Assembly: GCA_012840225.1 (NCBI GenBank)
Contig: DULU01000065.1
Coordinates: 1 to 63,262, forward strand
DNA from: Bacillota bacterium
GTDB lineage: Bacteria; Bacillota; Limnochordia; DTU080
Direction: 5' to 3'
DNA length: 63,262 bases
How positions within the stretch are numbered: the stretch's first letter is position 1; each line of letters begins with the position of its first letter. Shown piece after piece: positions 17,192-26,253 of this stretch. The notes beneath the pieces are model-generated. The model was not told where the DNA came from and did no database searches. It worked only from the letters and a program-made list of their open reading frames with translations. A program made the translations under genes and the position numbers.

Positions 17192-18494
17192 ATGAAAGGA
17201 AAAAGACTGGTGTTAGGCTTGGCGGTGCTGCTTCTCCTGATGGCGATGGCGGCGGTGGCCGGCGGTGCAGCGGCCAAAACTAAGATTGTGCATTATATGG
17301 CGGGCCATGGCGATACCTATTTTGCTTTCCTTGAGGAACGCTAGGCGGTCTTTGAAAAACTTAATCCGGATATCGAAGTGGTATTGGAAAAATACTAAGG
17401 GAACTATGTCAATCAGGTGCTGGTGCGCATTGCTACCGATGTGCAGATAGACATTCTCGATTCCACTGCTTCCTTCATGACCTTGACCGCCACCGGGGGG
17501 CTGGCCGATCTGGCGCCCTATCTAAATGCGGATCCCACCATTAAACTAAGCGATATGCCTGAACTTGCCTGGCAAAACTTCTCCAACGCCGGCAGAATAT
17601 ACGGCATACCCACCCAGATCTTTCCGGTGGCCGTGGTCTATAACAGATCATGGTTTGATGAAGCCGGCTTGGCACCCCTGCGGCAAATGGGAGAGGAGTG
17701 GAACTGGCAGACGGCTAAACAATACGCTGCCCGCCTGACGACAGATACTAATGGTGACGGTAAAATCGACCGCTACGGCTTGTATTTTACCAGGGCTTTA
17801 AACCGGGTGCATGCTGCCGTGCACCAGGCCGGTGGCGATCTGTATGAGCGCTATCTGCAGCCGACCAAGGCCTTGTTCAATTCGCCGGGAGCATATACAG
17901 GACTATCGTTTTATGTTGATCTGGCCGTCTCGGGCAACGCTACCTATGAAGCCGGCTTCGCCGACATTTACACACAGCGGGCTGCGGCGATCAACCTGGA
18001 TGGGCAGCCGAGCAATTATAACCTGTATTTGATCGACAGTGCCGACGATTTTGAAGTGGCGCTCCAGCCGCTGGGTCCGGTACGGCGCGGGGCCAATATG
18101 TTCTTTGGGCCGTTACATGTAGTCAAGTCCAACAGGGATGTCGAACCGATGTGGCGGTGGATCAAGTTCCTCACCTTCGATACGGAATCCCAGATCAAGA
18201 TGATGCATGCCACGGCCCGCTTGCCGGTGCACCTGCCGACTCTGGCCAGGCTGGAACAGTATGTGGCCCCCTACGACAGCAAGCAGGCTGCCTGGATGCT
18301 GGCCTTCCGGGAAGTGGGCATTCATCCGGACAACGCGCCGAGTTATTTCACCGGTGCAGATTCCAAAATAAATACTATCTTTGAATGCTGAATTCCTGAA
18401 GGCGCTGCGCGGGGATGAGGCTTTGCGCACCGTGTTGGACAGAGTTAACCCCTTGATTCAACAGGAACTCGATGCTTTGCAGCTGGCGGATTGA
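17192..18494 (+). pseudogene. Broken extracellular sugar-binding protein gene, two stops and a frameshift
   Basis: From the ATG at 17192 (GGAGGG eight bases upstream) the frame encodes a signal peptide (LVLGLAVLLLLMAMAAVAGG) and then a family 1 solute-binding protein. A TAG at 17342-17344 and a TAA at 17396-17398 interrupt it; the flanking residues, LEER-x-AVFEKLNPD and VVLEKY-x-GNYVNQV, stay in frame. Both stops are one C-to-T change from Gln codons. Near 18387 the frame shifts by +1: the first frame ends at 18391, while the other frame continues AEFLKALRGDEALRTVLDRV and ends at 18494. The middle (17417-18391) keeps family features such as GRIYGIPTQIFPVAVVYNRS and DTNGDGKIDRYGLY. Restored, it would have about 434 residues. 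No transporter genes are adjacent. Confidence 0.85.
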
Positions 18495-18653
18495 CCGGCC
18501 TCGACCCCGGGCAACCCCGAGGCTTGAGCCGAGCCGATATCGACCGCCATCGATATCGATAAAGATGTTGACATTGACAACAGTGAAGCTATGGGGTACT
18601 TTGGCATTAGGTGCAGCGCATGGGCAATAGATGCAGCACATGGAGGCCGTCTG

Positions 18654-20156
18654 ATGGACCTGGTCGGGGTGAAAGAAGCCGGGGAAATACTGGGGTGGGA
18701 TCGCCGGAAGATAAGCGTCTATTATAGCCGCGGCAAACTGCCCGCTCCGGTAGCCCATCTGGCGGCCGGCCCCATCTGGCATCGCCAGGATATCGAAGCC
18801 TTTGCCCGCCGGGGCCGGGGCGCGGCAGTTGCCACTCAACAGAGCAAGAACAAAGCACCAGAAGCTCCTATGGCCTCAGGAGTCTATAGCGGAGAGAAGG
18901 CGCCGGGCAGCCGGAGGGAGGCTGTCCGGCCCATCCCGCCGGGCATCGACCGCCTATGGACCGGCGCCTTCTGGCACCATCTTTTGTATGCAAACATCAG
19001 CCCAAGCGGAATGGACGATTTCGGCGGCGCCTTTGAGCGGGCTCTGCGGCGTATCTTTAATAATAACTATCCGGATTTCGCTGTGGCCGCCCGGATAGAC
19101 GGTCTCGACAATCTGAAAACCCCCGCCCGGCGCACTATGGTGGCTAAACTGCTCCGGTTGCTTCACCGCCACCTTGGCCGGCAGGAACGGAAACTTTTGA
19201 CCTTTGCCCATGAAGGATTCCTCTATTTCTGCGGTTTCTGCGGCAGCGACGGCCAGGTGCCGGACCTGGCAGAACGCTTGCGGTTTATTGCCACCAGATT
19301 GCGGGAGGAGGAAGGAGTGCTGGTCACTTTCGGCCTGTGCCGGCGGACGGCGGTGGCTCCCGAAGCAAAACCTGAGCTCGGTTTCGGCAATTGTGCCCGT
19401 TATGCCGTCGTGGCCTTGCGCCTGCAGCTAAATCGGGAGAAAGGTCAGGTGCATATATATAATGAATCCGCCCGCGACGACAGCGGCGTGATCCCCGCCA
19501 AGCTTGTCGACTGGCTGCGCCAGGTGGTGCAAAACGGGCGCCTGGACAGGGTGCCCGGCATAAGCGCCGAACTCTCCGACTACCTCTTCGGACCGATATA
19601 TATCCCCTTGCTCAAACTGCGGGTTCTTCTGCAGAGCTTGCTGGTGTCCATGGCGCTGGCCGCCCAAACCGCAGGAGTGGAGGAGTTGGTTTTACACAGC
19701 CTCAACCGCAAATATCTCACCTTGCTCATGTCGTCATATGATTACACCCAACTGCGGCAAGCATTGCTTGAGGCAGTCACCGCCTTCACCGGGGAAGTGG
19801 TCAAGGTGCGCCTGCAATTGCGGGAGCATCCGGCCGTGCAGGCGGCGGAAGATTACATCCACCAGCATATTGACGAACCTCTCTCCCTCAAGGTGATTGC
19901 CGGGGCGGTTGGCTTAAGCTCTTCTTACCTCAGTCGGCTTTTTCGTACCTATCGGGGCACCACCATCACCAATTACATCAATCACGAGCGGGTGGAAGCG
20001 GCCAAGAATCTTCTGAACGATCCGGACTTAAGTGTCGCCGAAGTGGCCTTCGCTACCGGTTTCGGCAGCCTGCAACACTTCAACCGCATGTTCCGGGCCA
20101 CGCTGGGTTGCACGCCCACGCAATACCGCAACCAAAAATATGTTCAAAACGGCTGA
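18654..20156 (+). CDS. Composite AraC-family regulator with extra N-terminal HTH
   Basis: A 500-residue protein. Residues 1-50 (LVGVKEAGEILGWDRRKISV, then GPIWHRQDIEAFARRGRG) look like a MerR/excisionase-type helix-turn-helix. A basic, low-complexity linker follows. Residues 110-370 form a central region with NNYPDFAVAARIDG, LLRLLHRHLGRQERKLLT and FLYFCGF-CGSDGQ, which resembles the degenerate GGDEF-like domains found in some AraC proteins. Residues 400-495 are the AraC DNA-binding domain with AVGLSSSYLSRLFRTYRGTT and VAEVAFATGFGSLQHFNRMF. The ATG at 18654 has GGAGG seven bases upstream. Two DNA-binding modules on one chain are unusual. It precedes the Fe-S reductase pair (94 bp gap) and may control it. 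Confidence 0.8.
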   Translation: MDLVGVKEAGEILGWDRRKISVYYSRGKLPAPVAHLAAGPIWHRQDIEAFARRGRGAAVATQQSKNKAPEAPMASGVYSGEKAPGSRREAVRPIPPGIDRLWTGAFWHHLLYANISPSGMDDFGGAFERALRRIFNNNYPDFAVAARIDGLDNLKTPARRTMVAKLLRLLHRHLGRQERKLLTFAHEGFLYFCGFCGSDGQVPDLAERLRFIATRLREEEGVLVTFGLCRRTAVAPEAKPELGFGNCARYAVVALRLQLNREKGQVHIYNESARDDSGVIPAKLVDWLRQVVQNGRLDRVPGISAELSDYLFGPIYIPLLKLRVLLQSLLVSMALAAQTAGVEELVLHSLNRKYLTLLMSSYDYTQLRQALLEAVTAFTGEVVKVRLQLREHPAVQAAEDYIHQHIDEPLSLKVIAGAVGLSSSYLSRLFRTYRGTTITNYINHERVEAAKNLLNDPDLSVAEVAFATGFGSLQHFNRMFRATLGCTPTQYRNQKYVQNG

Positions 20157-20250
20157 AAGAGCCGTGTAGTCCAGTCGGAAGCGTCGTGACATCATGGTCT
20201 TATTAAGTCTTTATCATTATCATTCCAGCAATATGTCAGGAGGTTGGTCT

Positions 20251-21138
20251 ATGTCTACCATCCCGGTGAGCGCGGCGGAAAGGGACCAGATGCTGACGGC
20301 CGAATTCAAAGCGTTCGCCAAGAGCATCAATGTCGATCTGATAGGAATAGCCAATATCGAGCGGTTTGCCGATGTGGCCGCCAACAGGCACCCCTGCTCC
20401 ATCTTTCCCGAAGCGCAGAGCGTTGTGGTCATCGGCAAGCGCATCACCCGCGGCACCTTGCGGGGCGTGGAGGAGGGTACCCAGTTTTCTCTTTATAGCC
20501 AATATGGCCGGGACTGGCTAAACAACCGTTTCCTGGCCATGTGCACCTTCAAGGCGTCAGAATTTCTGGAAGATCACGGCTGGGAAGCCGTACCGCTGCC
20601 CAACCTACCTCCGGAGACACCACCGATGGGTATTCCGGTGCGGGAAGGTCAGCCGGCGCCCAATGTAATGATTGACTTTGAGGATGCCGCCGTGAGGGCC
20701 GGTGTCGGCGAGATAGGACTGTGCGGGGTGCTTCTGACGCCGCAATATGGTCCCCGCCAGCGCATCCAGCTCATCCTCACCGATGCCCCGCTGGTGCCGG
20801 ATGCGCTGCTCTCGAAACCGGTATGCGACCGCTGCGCCCAGCGGGAGCCGATCTGCCCCATGGGAGCCATCCAGGCTGACGCCGCCCAGACCGTAGAGGT
20901 GTGCGGGGTGAGCATGACTGTAGCGCCGGTCGATTACAGCCTCTGCCGCCGGTGCGCCAACGGCGCCGCTCCGAACCCGCATTATGCCACGGGCAAACCG
21001 GACCGCCTGGCTGCTTTGTGCACCCGCAGTTGCCTGGCGCATCTGGAAGAGAACGGCCTGGTGGAGAACACCTTTGAGAATGCTTTCCGGAAACGCCGGC
21101 CTTGGCAGATCATCGACGAGCGGCGGATCATTTCATAG
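20251..21138 (+). CDS. QueG/reductive-dehalogenase-like Fe-S protein with altered cluster
   Basis: A 295-residue protein related to epoxyqueuosine reductase and reductive dehalogenase catalytic domains. It shares with the next gene the core pattern VDLIGIANIERF, SVVVIGKRITRGTLRG, AGVGEIGLCGVLLTPQYGPR and LILTDAPL. The ferredoxin-like motif is CDRCAQREPICPMGAI: the expected C-x2-C-x2-C-x3-C-P has Arg at the third cysteine. More cysteines follow (CRRCANG, LCTRSCLAHLEENG), so a cluster could be completed differently. True QueG also has a second cluster and HEAT-like repeats, which are absent. The start has AGGAGG seven bases upstream. It lies 28 bp before its paralogue and is probably co-transcribed. 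Substrate unknown; a corrinoid or flavin partner cannot be judged. Confidence 0.75.
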   Translation: MSTIPVSAAERDQMLTAEFKAFAKSINVDLIGIANIERFADVAANRHPCSIFPEAQSVVVIGKRITRGTLRGVEEGTQFSLYSQYGRDWLNNRFLAMCTFKASEFLEDHGWEAVPLPNLPPETPPMGIPVREGQPAPNVMIDFEDAAVRAGVGEIGLCGVLLTPQYGPRQRIQLILTDAPLVPDALLSKPVCDRCAQREPICPMGAIQADAAQTVEVCGVSMTVAPVDYSLCRRCANGAAPNPHYATGKPDRLAALCTRSCLAHLEENGLVENTFENAFRKRRPWQIIDERRIIS

Positions 21139-21166
21139 GCTGCCGGTAGGTGGAAGGAGATGTGAG

Positions 21167-22267
21167 ATGGTTATCACAACTGAGAAACTGCGGCAATATG
21201 CAGAATCGGTGGGCCTCGACCTGTTCGGGGTGGCCAACATCGAGCGTTTCAAGGATGCGCCGCCCCGCATGCACCCGGCGGCCATCATGCCGGAAGCTAA
21301 ATCCGTCATCGTGGTAGGCAAACGCATCCTGCGCGGCGGCTGGCGGGGCATTGAGGAAGGCACCTATTGGCCCAACTACACCTATTTTGATTATTCCGGA
21401 CTTCTGAACTCCTTTTTTATTCCCTGGGGTGTCTATGAGCTAGCCTGCTTCCTGGAGGATCACGGCTGGGAAGCTACCCCATACTATTCGGGAGTGCCCG
21501 AGCGGCAGCTGAACAGGGAGCCCTTGCGGCAGGGAGCTGTGCCTCCCGATGTGCACCTGGCCATCCGCATCGCCGGCGTGGCGGCAGGTGTGGGGGAGAT
21601 AGGTTGGTCCAAGGTTTTTCTCACCAAAAAGTTCGGCCCCCGGCAGCGATTACATGCTGTCATCACCGATGCCCCGCTTGAGCCCAGCCCGCTGGTGAAA
21701 CCAGGCACTATCTGCAACCGCTGTATGGAATGCGTGCGCGGCTGCCCGGGCGCCATCCCCCACATAAAGGAGGGGAAGACCGTCAAGATACAGATCGAGG
21801 GCGAGACCTACGAATGGGCCGATGTCGACATGGGCAAATGCACCTTGATGTATCATGGCGGCGACCCGCGCACCTCGCCGTTCCTGCACAAGGATTTTCC
21901 GGGCTGGAAATTCGATGTTACCGAGCAGGAAGTTTCCGAAGGCGCCGCCTATAAGTTCGCCTGGACGCTCTCCGGTGCCAAGTGGCGTCCATCAGAGGAG
22001 TTCCCGTCGGGTTATGTGGTGGAAGGCCACGCCATGCTGATGAAGTGGGGTGTAGGCGAGCGGGAGGGTTCCAGCTACGGTGTGGAAGGCTCCCGCGGCT
22101 GCATGCGCAGTTGCTTCAACTACCTGGAGAGAACAGGGCGCATCGAGTCCCGTTTTCACAACGGGGCGTTCATCAAACGCCCACGCTGGCTCCTGCCTGC
22201 AAAAACCCAACCTCTGACCAAGGAGCAGATAGAAGCTTACCGGGCTGTCGACGAAGGGCGCAAGTGA
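21167..22267 (+). CDS. QueG/reductive-dehalogenase-like Fe-S oxidoreductase
   Basis: A 366-residue paralogue of the preceding gene. It opens with KLRQYAESVGLDLFGVANIE, then SVIVVGKRILRGGWRGIEEG, and carries VAAGVGEIGWSKVFLTKKFG and AVITDAPLEPSPL. Unlike its neighbour it has an intact 4Fe-4S motif, ICNRCMECVRGCPGAIPHI, and further cysteines near the C-terminus (GSRGCMRSCFNYLERTGRI). It is about 70 residues longer, with the extra stretch between the cluster motif and the C-terminus. AAGGAG lies seven bases before the ATG. The pair could form a heterodimer in which only this subunit has a canonical cluster; that is inference. A terminator-like hairpin follows at 22303. Confidence 0.8.
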   Translation: MVITTEKLRQYAESVGLDLFGVANIERFKDAPPRMHPAAIMPEAKSVIVVGKRILRGGWRGIEEGTYWPNYTYFDYSGLLNSFFIPWGVYELACFLEDHGWEATPYYSGVPERQLNREPLRQGAVPPDVHLAIRIAGVAAGVGEIGWSKVFLTKKFGPRQRLHAVITDAPLEPSPLVKPGTICNRCMECVRGCPGAIPHIKEGKTVKIQIEGETYEWADVDMGKCTLMYHGGDPRTSPFLHKDFPGWKFDVTEQEVSEGAAYKFAWTLSGAKWRPSEEFPSGYVVEGHAMLMKWGVGEREGSSYGVEGSRGCMRSCFNYLERTGRIESRFHNGAFIKRPRWLLPAKTQPLTKEQIEAYRAVDEGRK

Positions 22268-22288
22268 ACCCGCCTTGTTGGAATGTCA

Positions 22289-22331
22289 CGATAAAAAAGC
22301 AAATGGGAGCGGGCTTCAGGCTCGCTCCCAT
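22289..22331 (-). terminator. Hairpin terminator between convergent genes
   Basis: A 9-bp perfect stem ATGGGAGCG/CGCTCCCAT (22303-22311 and 22323-22331) with an 11-base loop. Read on the minus strand it is followed by a T-rich stretch (TTTGCTTTTTTA), so it fits a rho-independent terminator for the gene at 22377; it may also stop plus-strand transcription. Confidence 0.7.
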
Positions 22332-22376
22332 AACATAATATAAATCATATAAATCTATTTGCGGAAGAGCTATTCC

Positions 22377-23042
22377 TTATGGACCACCGAAAACCATTCC
22401 GATGGTGTAATAGGTGCCGTCGGGAATGGCAGGTAATCCGGAGATGGCATAGTCCCGGTGTTTCCACTCGCGAGCTGTGGTATAAAGGTAACCGACACCG
22501 GCCTGGAGATGGATGAAGTTGGCAAATTTCACTCTGGCGCTTAATGTCGGGCCGATAACCATGCCATTGGCCTTCAATGTTGTTTCGTAACGTTTATTTA
22601 TGGCACTATCAAAGTCGGTCGCCGTACCATCATATAAGGTCAGCTCGGCGGAGCCGCCGCCCAACAGCACGCCGATGCTGAGAGTCACCGGCCCGAATCT
22701 GACGTAGCGTTCGGGATGAAAACCGGCAAAACTGGCGGTTAAGTAAGCCTGTTTATTACCTTTGGTTGAAACCGATTCTCCGCTTAAGCCCCAGCCGCCT
22801 AAGGCAATGCCGTTTACCCCTGCCGAGCCGCCGCCACCATACAAAATAAGGGATTCTTCCAGCGGGGCAAAGCCGTTGGCTGTCAATTTGGCATTCAGTC
22901 TTTCCAAATCCAAAGTCATTAAGCCGAGGGTCGGTCCGCCGCCCGCGAAAACATCGGCCGGCATAAAATCTTCTTCTTCCGCAGCTACCTGGCAGCTGAT
23001 CAGCATGATGGCCAAAACAGCCAGCCATATCTTTCTCCTCAT
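22377..23042 (-). CDS. Secreted Gly-rich protein, possibly beta-barrel
   Basis: A 221-residue protein with a signal peptide (KIWLAVLAIMLISCQVAAEE, residues 4-23). The mature part has FAGGGPTLGLMTLDLERLN, LYGGGGSAGVNGIALGGWGL and repeated alternating hydrophobic strands, ending in YTIGMVFGGP. I recall a loosely defined family with GGGP...DL..LN and GGGG motifs in thermophilic and diderm Bacillota, but no function is known to me. The strand pattern and small final residues could suit a membrane barrel; that would imply an outer membrane, which I cannot confirm. AGGAGG precedes the ATG by 10 bases. It lies 30 bp after the hydratase gene and may share its transcript. Confidence 0.7.
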   Translation of the reverse strand: MRRKIWLAVLAIMLISCQVAAEEEDFMPADVFAGGGPTLGLMTLDLERLNAKLTANGFAPLEESLILYGGGGSAGVNGIALGGWGLSGESVSTKGNKQAYLTASFAGFHPERYVRFGPVTLSIGVLLGGGSAELTLYDGTATDFDSAINKRYETTLKANGMVIGPTLSARVKFANFIHLQAGVGYLYTTAREWKHRDYAISGLPAIPDGTYYTIGMVFGGP

Positions 23043-23072
23043 GATCTGCTCGCCTCCTGTTTTCCAACGTTT

Positions 23073-25466
23073 TTATATTTTCTGCTCTTGTTCTTTCGCC
23101 TCTTTCTGCTCTTTCAGGTATCCGATCAAACCACCGGCCAACAGTGTGCGTCTTTCTTCTGCGCTGGTGTCGCTGATATAGAGCTTCAGACTCCGCACCT
23201 CGGACGGCTGTGAGAGGAGACAAGCAGTCACCTCTTCGCCACCCTCCGCAACCGCCTTTCTGATGCCGGGTATATAGAGCCACATGCCCATCTCCAGCTG
23301 AGCGGAGTCGTCCGGGGATATGGTGAAAGGCAACATGCCCCAGTTCACCACATTGCTGCGGTAACGCTTGGTGGCGTATTCATGAGCCAGGTTGGCCCAG
23401 CCGCCCAGAACTTTCTGACAGGAGGCAGCTTGTTCGCGAGCAGAACCGTCGCCGGGGCGAACGGCAAAAATGGCACTGCCGATTCCGGTGGCCGAAATAA
23501 ACTGTTGGGCTTCCAGCGCGGAGTGGCACAGATGCCGCACGTTTTCCATTAATGATAGCAGCTCTTCTTGACGCAGCTGGTTTCCCGGCTCTTCCCGGGC
23601 CACCAGCCGGCGCCGGATCAGTTCCAATTCCTGAACCGCCTTTGCCTCTTTTACATAATCCGGGCAGCGTCTGGAAAGGGTGAACTCGGCCAGTTTGTAG
23701 GGATTGGAGCGGAAAGAAGAGGTTTCGCCGGAAGGAATCAACTCGTCGGTGGTGGTGACGGGATCGCGAATCACGGCGCACAGGCGGATGAGCAGGTTCT
23801 CCGGCATGGGAAGCATGGCCGGCCAGTCGCGGATATTCGGCCCCAGCCGCAGCGGTTCGTCTGCTTGCGGTCTGTTGTAGCCGTTATATACCCGGTTTTG
23901 GTAGACGCCGGAATCGAAGAAGTAGACCGGCTGCCCTTGTCTGCCCCGCTTCTTTTTGTCCAGGAGTTCGGTGGCCGCTGTCAGTTTGCCGCCGTTGGCG
24001 GCGGTGGCGGCAATCGAGCGGGAATCCATCAGCGCCACGGCGGCGAGCTGGCCTTCACCCGGTTTGGATCCTTCGCGGAAGGGGAAATTGCGGGTGGTAT
24101 GGCGTATGCTCAGGCTGCCGTGGGACGGTACGTCGCCGGCGCCGAAGCACGGTCCGCAGAAGGCGCTGCGCAGCACGGCTCCCACCTTGAGCAGCTTGGC
24201 CGCTAGGCCGGTTTCGATGAGGCTGGTTTGGATGGCGAGCGATGCCGGGTATATGCTGAGATTGAAGTCGGCCGGGAGCTGTTTGCCCCCGCCGGCGGTG
24301 GACAATATCTCAGCCGCCGCTCTGATATTTTCAAACATACCGCCGGAGCAGCCGGCAATAACCCCCTGATCCACGAGGAGGTGCCCGTCCCGCACTTTCC
24401 CGACCAGATCAAACCGGAAAGCCTTTTCTCCCACCTGTTTCCTGGCTTCCTCTTCGATTCCGGCCAGGAAAGCACTTGGCCGGGAGTTCACTTCCTCGAT
24501 GGGCCAGGCATTGCTGGGATGGAAAGGCAGAGCGATCATAGCCGGCACGGCGCTTAAGTCGATGCGGATCAAGCCGTCGTAATAGGCGGGCGGTATGGGT
24601 CTGATTTCCCTGAACTCTTCTTCCCGGCCATGCACGGCCAGGTAGTTCCGCACCACCTCGTCGGTGATCCAAACGGAGCTCAGGCAGGCGGTCTCGGTGG
24701 TCATCACGTCGATGCCGGCCCGGTATTCGGCGGAAAGGGACTCCACGCCGGGACCCATAAACTCCAGCACGGCGTTTTTGACCAGACCTTGGTCGAATAC
24801 GGCTTTGATCAAGGCCAGCGCCACATCCTGCGGCCCCACGCCCGGCCTGGGTTTGCCGGTGAGATAGACGGCGATCACTCGCGGGGCGGCCAGGGAATAG
24901 GTGAGGCCGAGTAGCTGCCGCACCAACTCGGGTCCACCTTCGCCCACGCCCAGGGTGCCGAGAAAGCCATACCTGGTGTGGCTGTCGGAACCGAGGATCA
25001 TTTTCCCCGGCGCGGCCAGCATCTCCCGCACATATTGGTGGATGACACCCGCATGCGCCGGTACAAAGATGCCGCCGTATTTTTTGGCGGCCGACAGGCC
25101 GAAGACATGGTCGTCTTCGTTTATGGTGCCGCCGACGGCGCACAAGCTGTTGTGGCAGTTGGTCAGCACATAGGGTACGGGGAAACGGTCCAGCCCGGCC
25201 GCCCTGGCCGTCTGGATGATGCCGACATAGGTGATGTCGTGAGAAGCCAGGGCATCAAAGGTGAGTTCCCAGCGCCCCCGGCTCTCTGTGCCGTGTGCTT
25301 TCATTATCTGATAGGCCATGGTACCCATGCGGCCTTGGGCGACATCTAATTTGTCGCTCACCACATCCAAAGTCAATTGTTGCGGCTTTCCTGCGGCGGA
25401 CTCTTCGGCAAAGCGATATTGCTCCGTGAGCCAGATACCTTTGTTAAATCCTTCAATCTTGATCAA
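23073..25466 (-). CDS. Aconitase-superfamily hydratase
   Basis: A 797-residue protein of the aconitase/isopropylmalate isomerase superfamily, similar in length to the YbhJ-type hydratases. Motifs: VLTNCHNSLCAVGGTINEDD, ILGSDSHTRYG, GVGEGGPELVRQLLG, and the cluster-cysteine segments VIAGCSGGMFEN and SAFCGPCFGAGDVPSHG. The swivelling C-terminal domain follows, with LMDSRSIAATAANGG. Three cysteines in the right places suggest a 4Fe-4S hydro-lyase. The start is most likely TTG at 25466, giving IKIEGFNKGIW, because GAAGGAG lies ten bases upstream; an in-frame TTG at 25490 has no site. The substrate is not obvious from the context, and true aconitase or LeuC are less likely. Confidence 0.85.
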   Translation of the reverse strand: MIKIEGFNKGIWLTEQYRFAEESAAGKPQQLTLDVVSDKLDVAQGRMGTMAYQIMKAHGTESRGRWELTFDALASHDITYVGIIQTARAAGLDRFPVPYVLTNCHNSLCAVGGTINEDDHVFGLSAAKKYGGIFVPAHAGVIHQYVREMLAAPGKMILGSDSHTRYGFLGTLGVGEGGPELVRQLLGLTYSLAAPRVIAVYLTGKPRPGVGPQDVALALIKAVFDQGLVKNAVLEFMGPGVESLSAEYRAGIDVMTTETACLSSVWITDEVVRNYLAVHGREEEFREIRPIPPAYYDGLIRIDLSAVPAMIALPFHPSNAWPIEEVNSRPSAFLAGIEEEARKQVGEKAFRFDLVGKVRDGHLLVDQGVIAGCSGGMFENIRAAAEILSTAGGGKQLPADFNLSIYPASLAIQTSLIETGLAAKLLKVGAVLRSAFCGPCFGAGDVPSHGSLSIRHTTRNFPFREGSKPGEGQLAAVALMDSRSIAATAANGGKLTAATELLDKKKRGRQGQPVYFFDSGVYQNRVYNGYNRPQADEPLRLGPNIRDWPAMLPMPENLLIRLCAVIRDPVTTTDELIPSGETSSFRSNPYKLAEFTLSRRCPDYVKEAKAVQELELIRRRLVAREEPGNQLRQEELLSLMENVRHLCHSALEAQQFISATGIGSAIFAVRPGDGSAREQAASCQKVLGGWANLAHEYATKRYRSNVVNWGMLPFTISPDDSAQLEMGMWLYIPGIRKAVAEGGEEVTACLLSQPSEVRSLKLYISDTSAEERRTLLAGGLIGYLKEQKEAKEQEQKI

Positions 25467-25586
25467 TGGTGATTGCTCTCCTTCAAGCAATGGTTCGTCA
25501 GTGATGTTTCAGAAGCGAAGCTTTCACTTTCGCCTTTTCATATTTTTATTAATCATATCACGACCGTTACCGGTAGCGAAGGCGTC

Positions 25587-26184
25587 TTATTCGTCGTCTC
25601 CGGTGCCGAACTCGATGCTGCTATCCAGCGTATCTCCCGAGGTTATGCTGTAAAGCACGGGTGTGTCGCCGTGGCTGGCGGCGGAGTAGCCGCCATACAG
25701 CACCACGGGTTCCACCGTGTATTGAAATGTGATATAAGGATTAATGTTATTGGGCCATGCTTGCACATAAGGTTGCTTGGGATCGGTATAGTTCACCCTT
25801 TTAAGGGTGCTCGAGGCCAGTTTATAGTCGGGAAGAGTGCCGGGGGTCATCTCCCAGACCTAGATAACCAACTGATAGTCGACCGGATAATTCGGCACTT
25901 TCCAGGTAGCCACATTGTTGCCGGGCGGTGAGTATTGCCCCCCCAATAGGCCAGCTATACCAAGCTGAAGCAGGGCCCGGCAGCCGGATAACCTCCGAGT
26001 TGCCCAGCGTCAATTTGATGTAAATATTCGGGTTGTACCAGCTGTTAATCTCAATCCAATCTATGGTCACCCTTATTCCCATATCTCTTTTAACAAAATA
26101 TGGGCGGCTGCCGCAGCCGGTGAGCAGCAAAGTCACCATAATAAAAACAGCCGGCAAGAGAAGTCGCCCGGGGAGTCCGCGCAT
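25587..26184 (-). pseudogene. Lipoprotein gene broken by a G-tract frameshift and a stop
   Basis: The 5' part (26184 to about 25938) encodes a lipoprotein signal, LLLPAVFIMVTLLLTGCGS, with a lipobox cysteine near residue 24. At seven consecutive G residues on the minus strand (25944-25938) the frame changes. Removing one G restores PIGGQYSPPGNNVATWKVPN and then YPVDYQLVI, followed by a TAG (25862-25860) in place of a likely Gln codon, then VWEMTPGTLPDYKLASSTLK to the stop at 25587. So two lesions separate the parts. The restored protein would have about 198 residues and contains SWYNPNIYIKLTLGNSEVIR, which looks beta-rich. I do not know the family. The gene lies upstream of the hydratase on the same strand. 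Confidence 0.75.
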
Positions 26185-26253
26185 TTGTCATACCTCCAAA
26201 AATCCTCAATCCGATCATATATTTAGCTATTCCGGCGCCGACTTCCTTTGCCT

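Noticed and set aside
17342-17398. Stop-codon readthrough or TAG/TAA reassigned to glutamine
   Set aside because: Intact genes in the window end normally in TAA and TAG, and the same gene also has a frameshift, so decay explains it better.
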